Positions 1 to 8,512 of a stretch of DNA of 64,000 nt are shown in pieces. The notes beneath the pieces were generated by a model, which did not search any database, was not told where the DNA came from, and saw nothing but the letters and a program-made list of their open reading frames with translations. A program made the position numbers and the translations under genes. The stretch comes from an uncultured Muribaculaceae bacterium (GTDB lineage Bacteria > Bacteroidota > Bacteroidia > Bacteroidales > Muribaculaceae): assembly GCA_910578035.1 (NCBI GenBank), contig CAJTOB010000008.1:5612-69611 (forward strand), written 5' to 3'. Every line of letters begins with the position of its first letter. The first letter of the stretch is position 1.

Positions 1-2
1 TG

Positions 3-305
3 AACTGCAACGCCGACTCCGTGGCCTCGGCTGTAGCCGTGGCGGCCTCACGCATAGCGCCCACAGACCTCACATTCTGCTTCGAGATGCCCGGCGTGAT
101 GGCCGATACCGACAATCCCGACTCTCTCATACCGTCGATTACACCGGCGCTATACGAGAGTCTGAAAGCCGACGGCATTGTGAGCAAAGGCATGATACCC
201 AAGATTGACAATGCTTTTGCTGCTATCCGGCAGGGTGTGGCGAGCGTGAGAATATGCAGAAGCGATTCTATTCTCGGCAACGTCGGAACAGTAATAAGCG
301 CCTGA
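3..305 (+). CDS. argB: ArgB-type N-acyl-glutamate kinase, 3' part only
   Basis: This is the C-terminal ~100 residues of an amino-acid kinase family protein that phosphorylates N-acetylglutamate (N-succinylglutamate in some Bacteroidetes), the second step of arginine synthesis in the cytoplasm. The reading frame is open from base 3, and the start lies left of the window. Visible family features are the NCNAD motif at the left edge (the NxNAD nucleotide-pocket region of ArgB), the MPGVMAD segment, and GIVSKGMIPKIDNAF, which matches the conserved G-G/K-M-x-P-K-x-x-N-A block of ArgB. It stops 4 bases before the next gene, so the two are almost certainly one operon with argH. Family assignment is good; the acyl group on the natural substrate cannot be read from the sequence. 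Confidence 0.88.
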   Translation, partial: NCNADSVASAVAVAASRIAPTDLTFCFEMPGVMADTDNPDSLIPSITPALYESLKADGIVSKGMIPKIDNAFAAIRQGVASVRICRSDSILGNVGTVISA

Positions 306-309
306 GGCC

Positions 310-1419
310 ATGAACCGCACCGACGACGCAATCGAGCTCCTCAGACGACTGATTGCTATCCCCTCCCCTTCGAGGGAAGAGGACGGCACCGCCGCCCTCA
401 TTTACGACTGGCTGCATGAGCGCGGAGCCGATGTGCGCCGATTCCACAACAATGTATGGGCCGTGGCGCCGGGCTTCGACCCCGCTCGACCGACATTGAT
501 GCTCAACAGCCATCACGACACCGTAAAGCCCTCCGCTCAGTACACCCGAGACCCGTATAAACCAGAAATAACAGATGGAAAACTCTACGGGCTCGGCAGC
601 AACGACGCCGGCGCCTCGGCGGTATGCCTCCTCTCGGCCTTCCTTGCCCTTGCAGACGAACGGCTTCCGTTTAACCTCATGGTAGCCATAACGGCCGCCG
701 AGGAAGTGATGGGAGAGCACGGCATGCGCGCGTTCCTGCCCGAAATCAAAAGACTCGGCTTCGGCCCCGACATGGTAATTGTGGGCGAGCCGACAGGCTT
801 CCAGCCCGCAGTGGCCGAGCGCGGTCTTGTGGTGCTCGACGGTCGGACCGAAGGTGTTGCCGGCCATGCCGCCCGCAACGAAGGCGTCAACGCGCTCTAC
901 CGCGCCATCGACGACATCGGCATACTGCGCGCATTCCGCTTCCCGACCGAATCGGCGCTGCTCGGCCCGGTGAAAATCAATGTCACCCAGATTGAAGCCG
1001 GCAGCCAGCACAATGTGGTGCCGGCGGAGTGTCGTTTCGTGGTCGACGTGCGCACCACCGATGCCTATACCAACGCCGAAACGGCCCGCATACTGCAGGA
1101 AGCCGTGCGGTGGTCGGTGCTTACGCCCCGCTCCACCCGCGTGCAGGCCTCTGTCATAGAGGACAGCCACCCGCTGGTAAGAGCGGCCGTCGGCATGGGG
1201 CTGACGCCCTTCGTAAGCCCCACAACGAGCGACATGGCGCTCATGCACGACATTCCGTCGATGAAAATCGGCCCCGGCCAGTCGTCAAGGTCACATACCG
1301 CCGACGAATACGTGCTCATCGACGAGATTGCAGAAGCTATAGAAAAATACCCCCTCCTTATACGCAACATAGAATGGAAACAAAACTCTGGAGCAAGGGC
1401 TTCGAGCCCGACAAAATGA
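310..1419 (+). CDS. argE: M20-family ArgE-type deacylase (N-acyl-ornithine or N-acyl-citrulline)
   Basis: A 369-residue cytoplasmic metallopeptidase-family enzyme expected to remove the acyl group in arginine synthesis. Metal-binding positions of the M20 family are visible: HHD at 68-70, the GSNDAG aspartate D99, the E131-E132 pair, and E160 in VGEP. A dimerisation/lid domain fills the middle, and a late SRSHTADEY histidine is present. In Bacteroidetes the pathway often runs through N-succinyl- or N-acetyl-citrulline, so the substrate may be acyl-citrulline rather than acetylornithine; this is family knowledge, not visible here. The start is an ATG 4 bases after the argB stop. Its last ~15 codons overlap the start of argH in another frame, and the tail after about residue 354 does not look like conserved M20 sequence, so it may have been lengthened by loss of an earlier stop. 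Confidence 0.85.
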   Translation: MNRTDDAIELLRRLIAIPSPSREEDGTAALIYDWLHERGADVRRFHNNVWAVAPGFDPARPTLMLNSHHDTVKPSAQYTRDPYKPEITDGKLYGLGSNDAGASAVCLLSAFLALADERLPFNLMVAITAAEEVMGEHGMRAFLPEIKRLGFGPDMVIVGEPTGFQPAVAERGLVVLDGRTEGVAGHAARNEGVNALYRAIDDIGILRAFRFPTESALLGPVKINVTQIEAGSQHNVVPAECRFVVDVRTTDAYTNAETARILQEAVRWSVLTPRSTRVQASVIEDSHPLVRAAVGMGLTPFVSPTTSDMALMHDIPSMKIGPGQSSRSHTADEYVLIDEIAEAIEKYPLLIRNIEWKQNSGARASSPTK

Positions 1420-2672
1420 TAGAACAGTTCACCGTAGGGCGCGACCGCGAGCTCGACCTCCGGCTTGCGCGCTACGATGTGGAGGGCTCGATGGCTCACA
1501 TCAAAATGCTGGCAAGCATAGGTCTGCTGGGCCGGGAGGAGCTGCCGGTGCTGCTCGACGGCCTCAGCGAGATTGCCGCCGTGATAGAGCGCGGCGAGTT
1601 CGAAATAGAGCCTGATATTGAAGATGTTCACTCCCAGATTGAGCTCATGCTCACACGCCGCCTCGGCGACATCGGCAAGAAGATACATTCAGGCCGCTCG
1701 CGAAATGACCAGGTGCTGGTAGACCTCAAACTCTTCATGCGCGACGAGCTGAAGCGCGTGGCCGGCGCTGTCGACAAGCTTTTCGGCCGGCTGCAGGCTT
1801 TGTCGGAAGAACATAAAGACAAACTCATGCCCGGCTATACACATCTGCAGGTTGCGATGCCGTCGTCGTTCGGGCTATGGTTCGGAGCCTATGCCGAAGC
1901 GCTTACAGACGACATGCAGATGCTCGCTGCCGCCTACCGCATAACCAATCAGAACCCTCTGGGCTCGGCGGCCGGCTACGGAAGCAGCTTCCCTCTCGAC
2001 AGAATGATGACTACACAGCTGCTTGGCTTCGACGCACCTCACTACAACGTTGTGGCCGCTCAGATGAGCCGTGGAAAGACCGAACGCGCCGTTGCCGCGG
2101 CCATAGGCGCAATCGCCTCCACGCTGGGCCACATGGCGATGGACGTCTGCATGTGGATGTGCCAGAATTTCAGCTTCGTAAGCTTTCCCGACGAACTTAC
2201 CACCGGCTCGAGCATAATGCCTCATAAAAAGAACCCCGATGTGTTCGAGATAATGCGCGGCAAATGCAACCGCCTGCAGTCGGTGCCCAATGAGCTGGCG
2301 CTGCTCACCGCCAATCTGCCCCTTGGCTACAACCGCGACCTGCAGCTGATGAAAGACATACTCTTCCCGGCTATCGACGAAATGACCGACTGTCTGGAAA
2401 TGGCCGATTTCATGCTCGCCCACATAATTGTGAAAGACAATATAACCGACGATGCCCGCTACGACTATCTCTTTACCGTCGAGGAAGTGAACAGGCTTGT
2501 CCTTTCGGGCGTGCCTTTCCGCGAAGCCTACAGAAAAGTCGGCGAAGAGGTGCAGAATGGCACCTACAGACCCGTAAGAGAGGTGCACCACACACACCTC
2601 GGCAGCGCAGGCAATCTCGCCACCGCCGAAATCGCCGCCAAAATGGCTGAGGTGATGAAAACCTTCGGATAA
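1374..2672 (+). CDS. argH: argininosuccinate lyase
   Basis: A 432-residue fumarase/aspartase-superfamily lyase that splits argininosuccinate into arginine and fumarate, the last step of arginine synthesis. The superfamily signature GSSIMPHKKNP lies near residues 277-287. The N-terminal pattern with FTVGRDRELDLRLARYDV and GSMAHIKML is typical of Bacteroidetes ArgH. The frame is open further upstream, but the ATG at 1374 gives the family-normal N-terminus (METKLWSKGFE), so I use it; it lies inside argE in another frame, with a 46-base overlap. Length and motifs agree with an intact enzyme. A perfect 11-bp hairpin follows about 30 bases after the stop. Confidence 0.95.
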   Translation: METKLWSKGFEPDKMIEQFTVGRDRELDLRLARYDVEGSMAHIKMLASIGLLGREELPVLLDGLSEIAAVIERGEFEIEPDIEDVHSQIELMLTRRLGDIGKKIHSGRSRNDQVLVDLKLFMRDELKRVAGAVDKLFGRLQALSEEHKDKLMPGYTHLQVAMPSSFGLWFGAYAEALTDDMQMLAAAYRITNQNPLGSAAGYGSSFPLDRMMTTQLLGFDAPHYNVVAAQMSRGKTERAVAAAIGAIASTLGHMAMDVCMWMCQNFSFVSFPDELTTGSSIMPHKKNPDVFEIMRGKCNRLQSVPNELALLTANLPLGYNRDLQLMKDILFPAIDEMTDCLEMADFMLAHIIVKDNITDDARYDYLFTVEEVNRLVLSGVPFREAYRKVGEEVQNGTYRPVREVHHTHLGSAGNLATAEIAAKMAEVMKTFG

Positions 2673-2697
2673 TTTTTGTCGTTTATAGGATTATATT

Positions 2698-2733
2698 TAA
2701 CTTTGGGGCATGTTTTACAAATATGCCCCAAAG
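2698..2733 (+). terminator. hairpin after argH, overlapping a -7-like box
   Basis: Perfect inverted repeat CTTTGGGGCAT (2701-2711) / ATGCCCCAAAG (2723-2733) with an 11-base loop, about 30 bases after the argH stop. It is followed by only a weak T-rich stretch. The left edge also contains TAACTTTG (2698-2705), a match to the Bacteroidetes -7 box TAnnTTTG, with TTTG 19 bases upstream (2675-2678), which suits a -33 element. It could be a terminator, the promoter of the next gene, or both. Confidence 0.55.
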
Positions 2734-2794
2734 TCAGTTTATATAATATCAGTATTTTATACAGCAAACGACACCGGGGCTTAAATAGTATTTT

Positions 2795-4558
2795 ATGCTA
2801 AACACCTTGAAGTACGGGCTCGTGGTGTCTCTGTCGCTTGCATCGCTTGTCGCCAATGCCGAGTCTTTGCCGGAAATCATGGACATGGTGCACAACAATC
2901 CCGGCGAAGCACCATTCGAAACCAAATATAATTCGCCTGAATTTCTGAAAAGCGCCGGATTCAGCGGCACAGTGACACACTGGCACATAAACTGCGCCAT
3001 AGACTATGCGGGCTTCGACAGCCGCCTGACACCTGCCGGCAGCGACGAACGCCGCTGGATAGACGCAAAAGCCGCCCGGATAGACTCCATGCTTTCCGGA
3101 TATGAGGCGGCGGAAGTGCCCGTCTACCCCTTCACCGACTTCCTCGTCTTTCCGGCCTCGGTATGGGAGCTCTACGGCGACTCCATTCGCGGAGCGGGCT
3201 CTGTGGCAGGCACCGGCGGAAGCAACGAGCGCGCCCGCAAGCCCGACATCAGCCGCCCCTTCACCCGCCGCCTGCTGCGCTACCAGATAGACCGTATTTT
3301 CGAGCGTTTCCCTACCCTCGGAGGCATTACCCTGCGCTTCGGCGAGACATATCTGCACGACACACCCTTCCATATGGGCGGCAGCCCTATACGCGGCGGC
3401 AAAGACGCCGTCGCCGACCATATAGACCTCATCAATCTGCTCCGCGAGGAAGTGTGCGTGAAACGCGGCAAGAAGCTCTTCTACCGCACATGGGATTTCG
3501 GATATAACTTCCATAACAACCCGGACTTCTATCTGAGCGTGACCGACGCCATCGAGCCACACCCGCTGCTCTTTTTCTCCATCAAATACCAACAGAACGA
3601 CTATCATCGCATGACACCATTCAATCCTGCTCTGGGGCGCGGGCGGCACCAGCAGGTAGTAGAGTCGCAGTCGCGCATGGAGGCCTACGGCAAAGGCGCC
3701 CACCCCTACTACACGGCAAAAGGCGTAATAGACGGCTGGCCGGAGACGGCGCTGGAGATAGAATTCGGCACACACCGCTTCACCGGCCGCGACAATGCGC
3801 CCGAAGCACCGCGCGGACTGCGCGATGTCGCAGACACGGGGCTGCTCAAGGGCGTCATGACATGGTCGCACGGCGGAGGCTGGCAGGGGCCGTACATAAA
3901 CCATGAGATATGGACCGACCTCAACACATTTGTCGTAGCGCACTGGGCGGCCGACACCTCGCGCTCGGAAGAAGATATATTCCGCGAATTCTGCGACAGT
4001 ATATCACTCCATGGCTACGACGCCTACCTCTTCCGCCAGATTGCCCTGATGAGCGTCGAGGCCGTGCGCAAAGGCCACTGCAACAGTTATACCCACAACG
4101 ACGTATGGTGGACCCGCGACGAATTTTTCAGCGCCTCGGCCAACGGCCACGTCATAGACGCCATACTTGCGGCCAAGGCCACCGGCAAAGTACTGGCCGA
4201 GAAAGACGAGGCGGCCCACATGTGGAGCGCAATCGAGGCAATGTCGCGACAAATAGACTGCGAGGACCAGATGCTGAAGGAAGCCATAACCGTGTCGTGC
4301 ACCTACGGGCGCATAAAATACCATCTGATACGCGAAATGTGGCGCCTGATGATCTACAGCCGCCTGTACGCCGACGGCGACACCGCCTTGCAGACCGAAA
4401 TACGCCGCTCAATAGCCGCCTACGACGCCCTCTGGGCCGAATGGCGCTCGCTCAAAGAGGCGAGTCCGCTCTGCGCCACCCTCTACACCGACATGGCCTT
4501 CCGCAACGAGCGCAAAGGCAGCATGGGCGAATTTGTAGACTCTCTGCGGAGTATATGA
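2795..4558 (+). CDS. secreted protein of unknown family, glycoside-hydrolase-like TIM-barrel look
   Basis: A 587-residue protein that I do not recognise with confidence. It starts with a signal peptide (MLNTLKYGLVVSLSLASLVANA), so it is exported to the periplasm or beyond. The body is rich in Trp, Tyr and His. Short segments resemble barrel strands of alpha-glucuronidase-like hydrolases: GITLRFGETYLHD (about residues 178-190), LFYRTWDFGYNFHN (about 229-242), TALEIEFGTHRFTG and VMTWSHGGGWQGPY. Carboxylates at strand ends (E in FGE, E in LEIEF) could be catalytic, but this is inference. It stands between argH and lysS, away from the glycan loci, and probably has its own promoter near 2675-2705. 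A secreted hydrolase acting on a glycan is the best guess; the family is open. Confidence 0.6.
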   Translation: MLNTLKYGLVVSLSLASLVANAESLPEIMDMVHNNPGEAPFETKYNSPEFLKSAGFSGTVTHWHINCAIDYAGFDSRLTPAGSDERRWIDAKAARIDSMLSGYEAAEVPVYPFTDFLVFPASVWELYGDSIRGAGSVAGTGGSNERARKPDISRPFTRRLLRYQIDRIFERFPTLGGITLRFGETYLHDTPFHMGGSPIRGGKDAVADHIDLINLLREEVCVKRGKKLFYRTWDFGYNFHNNPDFYLSVTDAIEPHPLLFFSIKYQQNDYHRMTPFNPALGRGRHQQVVESQSRMEAYGKGAHPYYTAKGVIDGWPETALEIEFGTHRFTGRDNAPEAPRGLRDVADTGLLKGVMTWSHGGGWQGPYINHEIWTDLNTFVVAHWAADTSRSEEDIFREFCDSISLHGYDAYLFRQIALMSVEAVRKGHCNSYTHNDVWWTRDEFFSASANGHVIDAILAAKATGKVLAEKDEAAHMWSAIEAMSRQIDCEDQMLKEAITVSCTYGRIKYHLIREMWRLMIYSRLYADGDTALQTEIRRSIAAYDALWAEWRSLKEASPLCATLYTDMAFRNERKGSMGEFVDSLRSI

Positions 4559-4569
4559 CGATTTTTTCG

Positions 4570-4577
4570 TATCTTTG
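4570..4577 (+). promoter_or_regulatory. -7 box upstream of lysS
   Basis: TATCTTTG matches the Bacteroidetes -7 consensus TAnnTTTG and lies 32 bases before the lysS ATG. No clear TTTG -33 element is seen at the usual distance. Confidence 0.55.
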
Positions 4578-4608
4578 CGAGTTAAAGCAAGATAAAGACA
4601 CTACATAT

Positions 4609-6342
4609 ATGAATCCACTCGAACTCAGCGAACAGGAAGCCATACGCCGCAACAGTCTGGCTGAACTGCGCCGCCTCGGCATTGAGCCATATCCCGCAGC
4701 AGAATTCACCGTCACTGGCCATAGCGACGAAATCAAAGAGAATTTCGAAGACGAAGCCCCCCGCCGCGAAATAGCGGTCGCCGGCCGTATCATGAGCCGC
4801 CGCATCATGGGCAAGGCATCGTTCATTGAACTGCAGGACGCTTTCGGCCGCATTCAGGTATATATATCGCGCGACGAAATCTGCCCCGGCGAAGACAAGG
4901 AACTATATAACACCGTATTCAAGAAGCTCCTCGACATAGGCGACTTCGTCGGAATCCGCGGCTACGTGTTCCGCACCCAGACCGGCGAAATCTCCGTTCA
5001 CGCCCAGGAGCTCATAGTGCTCAGCAAGAGCCTGCGCCCCCTGCCTATCGTGAAGGTTAAAGACGGCGTGACATACGACGCCTTCGACGACCCCGAGCTG
5101 CGCTACCGCCGCCGCTACGTAGACCTGGTGGTGAACGACGCCGTGAAGCAGATTTTCCTCAAGCGCACCAAGGTCTATACCTCCATGCGCGAATATTTTA
5201 ACGCCGCAGGCTACATCGAGGTTGAGACACCTATCCTCCAGAGTATTCCCGGCGGCGCGTCGGCACGTCCGTTCATCACACACCATAACGCTCTCGACAT
5301 TCCCCTCTACCTCCGAATCGCCGACGAGCTCTATCTGAAGCGCCTCATTGTGGGCGGCTTCGACGGCGTCTACGAATTCTCGAAGAATTTCCGCAACGAG
5401 GGCATGGACCGCACCCACAATCCCGAGTTCACCTGCATGGAAATCTATGTGGCCTACAAGGACTACAACTGGATGATGAGCTTCACCGAGCGCATGCTCG
5501 AGAAAATATGCCTCGACGTCAACGGCACCACCGAGGTAAAGGTTGGCGACAACGTAATCAGCTTCAAGGCTCCGTTCCCCCGCGTGACTATGGCCCAGGC
5601 CATCAAGGACCACACCGGCGTTGACATCACCGGCATGGATGAGGAACAGCTGCGCAAGACAGCCCGCGAACTCGGCATCGAAGTAGACGACACCATGGGC
5701 AAGGGCAAACTTATCGACGAGATTTTCGGCGAAAAATGCGAAGGCCTCTACATTCAGCCTACCTTCATCACCGACTACCCCATTGAAATGTCGCCTCTCA
5801 CAAAGCGCCACCGCGACAATCCCGAACTCACCGAACGCTTCGAGCTGATGGTGAACGGCAAAGAGCTGGCTAACGCATATTCAGAGCTCAACGACCCCAT
5901 CGACCAGTACGAGCGCTTCGTAGAGCAGATGCGACTCGGCGAGAAGGGCGACGATGAGGCCATGATTATCGACGCCGACTTTATCCGCGCCCTCGAATAC
6001 GGCATGCCTCCGACATCGGGCATGGGCATAGGCATGGACCGCCTTGTGATGCTCATGACAGGCCAGACCGCAATCCAGGAGGTGCTCCTCTTCCCGCAGA
6101 TGCGCCCCGAGAAGGTAGAAAAGCGCGACAGCGCCGAAGCATTTGCAGCCGTCGGCGTGCCCGAAGAATGGGTGCCCGTAATCCAGAAGGCCGGCATTCT
6201 TACCGTTGCCGCTCTCGCACAGGCAAATCCCGCCAAGGCTCACCAGGACTTCTGCGGCCTCAACAAGAAGCACAAGCTCGGTCTGAAAAACCCCACGCCC
6301 GACACTGTGGCCGAATGGGTAGCCGCCGCAGCGAACGCATAA
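4609..6342 (+). CDS. lysS: lysyl-tRNA synthetase, class II
   Basis: A 577-residue cytoplasmic enzyme that charges tRNA-Lys. An OB-fold anticodon-binding domain (about residues 60-150, including GRIMSRRIMGKASFIELQD) precedes the class II catalytic domain. Motif 2 is visible as FRNEGMDRTHNPEFT with its arginine at R262, and motif 3 as GMGIGMDRL with R478. After the catalytic core there is a ~70-residue C-terminal extension ending in AEWVAAAANA, as seen in many Bacteroidetes LysS proteins. The frame is open far upstream through the previous gene, but the ATG at 4609 gives the normal N-terminus and sits 32 bases after a good -7 box. A 13-bp hairpin follows the gene. Confidence 0.97.
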   Translation: MNPLELSEQEAIRRNSLAELRRLGIEPYPAAEFTVTGHSDEIKENFEDEAPRREIAVAGRIMSRRIMGKASFIELQDAFGRIQVYISRDEICPGEDKELYNTVFKKLLDIGDFVGIRGYVFRTQTGEISVHAQELIVLSKSLRPLPIVKVKDGVTYDAFDDPELRYRRRYVDLVVNDAVKQIFLKRTKVYTSMREYFNAAGYIEVETPILQSIPGGASARPFITHHNALDIPLYLRIADELYLKRLIVGGFDGVYEFSKNFRNEGMDRTHNPEFTCMEIYVAYKDYNWMMSFTERMLEKICLDVNGTTEVKVGDNVISFKAPFPRVTMAQAIKDHTGVDITGMDEEQLRKTARELGIEVDDTMGKGKLIDEIFGEKCEGLYIQPTFITDYPIEMSPLTKRHRDNPELTERFELMVNGKELANAYSELNDPIDQYERFVEQMRLGEKGDDEAMIIDADFIRALEYGMPPTSGMGIGMDRLVMLMTGQTAIQEVLLFPQMRPEKVEKRDSAEAFAAVGVPEEWVPVIQKAGILTVAALAQANPAKAHQDFCGLNKKHKLGLKNPTPDTVAEWVAAAANA

Positions 6343-6372
6343 TGCGTCGCAGATCCTACAATATTCGACAGC

Positions 6373-6410
6373 AAGATAAAGGTTCCGTAATATCACAGAA
6401 CCTTTATCTT
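6373..6410 (+). terminator. terminator hairpin after lysS
   Basis: Perfect 13-bp inverted repeat AAGATAAAGGTTC (6373-6385) / GAACCTTTATCTT (6398-6410) with a 12-base loop, about 30 bases after the lysS stop, then a short T-rich run. It separates lysS from gpsA. Confidence 0.65.
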
Positions 6411-6435
6411 GACTCTTTTATCAAGAGGCAATAAT

Positions 6436-7440
6436 ATGGATAACAACTCTTTTCCGGGCAAGATAGCCGTGATGGGCGGCGGAAGCTGGGCCACGGCCCT
6501 GGCTAAGCTGCTGCTCAAGAACTGCGCCGAAATCATGTGGTATATGCGGCGCGACGACCGCATAGCCGAATTCCGCCAGCTCGGCCACAATCCGGCCTAC
6601 CTCACCGACGCCCATTTCGACGTGGACCGTATCGCCTTCTCGAGCGACATCAACAAGGTATGCGCCGAGGCCGACACCCTGCTCATGGTAATGCCTTCGC
6701 CCTATTTCAGCGAGCATATCGACAAGATTACCGCCGATATAAGCGGCAAGACGGTGGTATCGGCCATCAAGGGAATGGTGCCGCAGACCAACGAACTCAT
6801 AACCGACTTCATGGTGCGCCGCTTCGGCGTAGACAGCAATAAAATGCTTGTGGTAGGCGGCCCCTGCCACGCCGAAGAGGTGGCTCTCGACCGTCCGTCG
6901 TATCTCACCGTCGGCTGTCGCAATGCCGAGACCGCAGAGGCCTTCGCCTCGTGCCTGCGCAGCAGCCGCACACACGCCATATGCTCGACCGATGTCGACG
7001 GCATTGAGTATGCCTCCGTGCTGAAAAACGTATATGCCATAGCCGCCGGTATAGTGCACGGCACCAAAACCGGCGACAATTTCTCGGCCATTCTCGTGTC
7101 GAACGCCATACGCGAAATGGACCGCTTCCTCAAGGCAGCATGTCCGGCTCCCCGCAATATCTGCGACTCTGTGTATTTGGGCGACCTCCTTGTGACGTCC
7201 TACTCGCGCTTCTCGCGAAACCATAATTTCGGCTCGATGATAGGCTGCGGCTACTCCGTGCGCAACGCCCGCATGGAAATGAACCAGACCGCCGAAGGCT
7301 ACTACGGCACTCGATGCATTCACGAAATCAATGAGCGCATCGGCGTAGAAATGCCTATACTCGACAATGTTTACAATATCCTCTACCGCGGCATGCCTGT
7401 GCAAGCGGCGCTACATGCCATGGCTCAAACATTCGACTGA
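6436..7440 (+). CDS. gpsA: NAD(P)-dependent glycerol-3-phosphate dehydrogenase
   Basis: A 334-residue cytoplasmic enzyme that reduces dihydroxyacetone phosphate to sn-glycerol 3-phosphate for phospholipid synthesis. The Rossmann glycine-rich loop VMGGGSWATALAK lies near residues 12-24, GGPCHAEEVA marks the conserved substrate-side loop, and SVLKNVYAIAAG carries the catalytic lysine K197. Length is normal. An upstream TTG at 6409 is in frame, but it falls in the terminator stem of lysS, so the ATG at 6436 is chosen. The stop TGA shares its last base with the rlmN ATG, so the two genes are probably translationally coupled. Confidence 0.95.
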   Translation: MDNNSFPGKIAVMGGGSWATALAKLLLKNCAEIMWYMRRDDRIAEFRQLGHNPAYLTDAHFDVDRIAFSSDINKVCAEADTLLMVMPSPYFSEHIDKITADISGKTVVSAIKGMVPQTNELITDFMVRRFGVDSNKMLVVGGPCHAEEVALDRPSYLTVGCRNAETAEAFASCLRSSRTHAICSTDVDGIEYASVLKNVYAIAAGIVHGTKTGDNFSAILVSNAIREMDRFLKAACPAPRNICDSVYLGDLLVTSYSRFSRNHNFGSMIGCGYSVRNARMEMNQTAEGYYGTRCIHEINERIGVEMPILDNVYNILYRGMPVQAALHAMAQTFD

Positions 7441-8465
7441 TGAAGAAACTATTAGGTCTCAATCCCGAACAGCTCGGCGAAGTGGCAGCCTCAGTCGGGC
7501 TGCGGCCTTTCGCGGCACGGCAGATGGCCGCATGGCTATACCAGAAAAGAGTGTCCGACATCGACTCCATGACCGACCTCCCCAAAAAAGCCCGCGAAGA
7601 GCTTAAAAAGACTTATACCGTAGGCCGCGAGGCGCCCAAAATGGAGGCTCGGAGCACCGACGGCACAGCCAAATACCTCTTCGAGGGTGTCGGAGGCCGC
7701 GATATCGAGGCCGTATATATCCCCGACCGCGAACGCGCCACACTGTGCGTGTCGAGCCAGGCCGGTTGCCGCATGGGCTGCAAGTTCTGCATGACGGGCC
7801 AGGGCGGTTTCCAGGGCAACCTCGACACCGGCGCCATAATCAACCAGATTCTCTCCATTCCCGACAGCGACAAGCTCACAAATATCGTCTTCATGGGCAT
7901 GGGCGAACCGACAGACAACCTCGATGCCGTCCTCGGCGCCATCGATATTCTCACCGCAAAGTGGGGTATGGCATGGAGCCCGCGCCGCATCACCGTATCG
8001 ACCATCGGCAACACCAAGGGGCTCCGCACCCTCCTGGACCGCACCCAGGTGCACATAGCGCTGAGCGTGCACACGCCTTTTGCGGGCGAACGCGAGCGCA
8101 TAATGCCCGTCGAGAAGGCTTTCCCTCTCCGCGAGATAATGCCGCTGCTAAAAGCCCACGATTTCGCCCACCAGCGCCGTCTGTCGATGGAGTACACTAT
8201 GTTTGCCGGCCTCAACGACGACGACAAACACGCCGACGCCCTGGCGCGGCTGCTACGCGGCTCTGACGCCCGCGTGAACCTGATACGCTTCCACCGCACC
8301 CCGGGCTTCGAAGGACGCCCCAGCGACACAGCCACCATGGAGGCCTTCCGCGACCGCCTCAACGCCGCCGGAATCACCGCCACCATACGCGCAAGCCGCG
8401 GCGAAGACATCATGGCCGCCTGCGGCATGCTTGCCGGCGCACAGGCTGATGGGCGGTTGGGCTGA
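7440..8465 (+). CDS. rlmN: 23S rRNA/tRNA adenine-C2 methyltransferase (radical SAM)
   Basis: A 341-residue cytoplasmic radical SAM enzyme that methylates C2 of adenine in 23S rRNA and in some tRNAs. The iron-sulfur motif CRMGCKFC gives C110, C114 and C117. C103 (LCVSSQAGC) and C328 (MAACGM) correspond to the two extra cysteines that RlmN uses in its methyl-transfer mechanism. GMGEPTDNLDAV is the conserved SAM-binding segment. The gene overlaps gpsA by one base. The last eight or so residues (AQADGRLG) are encoded inside a GGCTGA-type intergenic repeat that continues past the stop, so the C-terminus appears to have been replaced or extended by repeat sequence, after the last catalytic cysteine. 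Confidence 0.95.
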   Translation: MKKLLGLNPEQLGEVAASVGLRPFAARQMAAWLYQKRVSDIDSMTDLPKKAREELKKTYTVGREAPKMEARSTDGTAKYLFEGVGGRDIEAVYIPDRERATLCVSSQAGCRMGCKFCMTGQGGFQGNLDTGAIINQILSIPDSDKLTNIVFMGMGEPTDNLDAVLGAIDILTAKWGMAWSPRRITVSTIGNTKGLRTLLDRTQVHIALSVHTPFAGERERIMPVEKAFPLREIMPLLKAHDFAHQRRLSMEYTMFAGLNDDDKHADALARLLRGSDARVNLIRFHRTPGFEGRPSDTATMEAFRDRLNAAGITATIRASRGEDIMAACGMLAGAQADGRLG

Positions 8466-8510
8466 CAGGCTGTTGGGCTGACGGGCTATTAAGCTGATGG
8501 GCGGTTAGGA
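8442..8510. repeat. GGCTGAcgGGC-type degenerate tandem repeat
   Basis: About 70 bases made of imperfect copies of a GGCTGACAGGCTGTT / GGCTGACGGGCTATT / GCTGATGGGCGGTT vocabulary. The repeat begins inside the last codons of rlmN and runs into the intergenic space. The same words occur in both orientations at 60149-60312, so this is a dispersed family rather than a local accident. Confidence 0.6.
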
Positions 8511-8512
8511 GA

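Noticed and set aside
1029..1373. Longer argH start upstream of 1374, giving a 547-residue protein.
   Set aside because: The extra 115 residues overlap argE fully, have an arginine/histidine-rich shadow-frame composition, and are not found in ArgH proteins.
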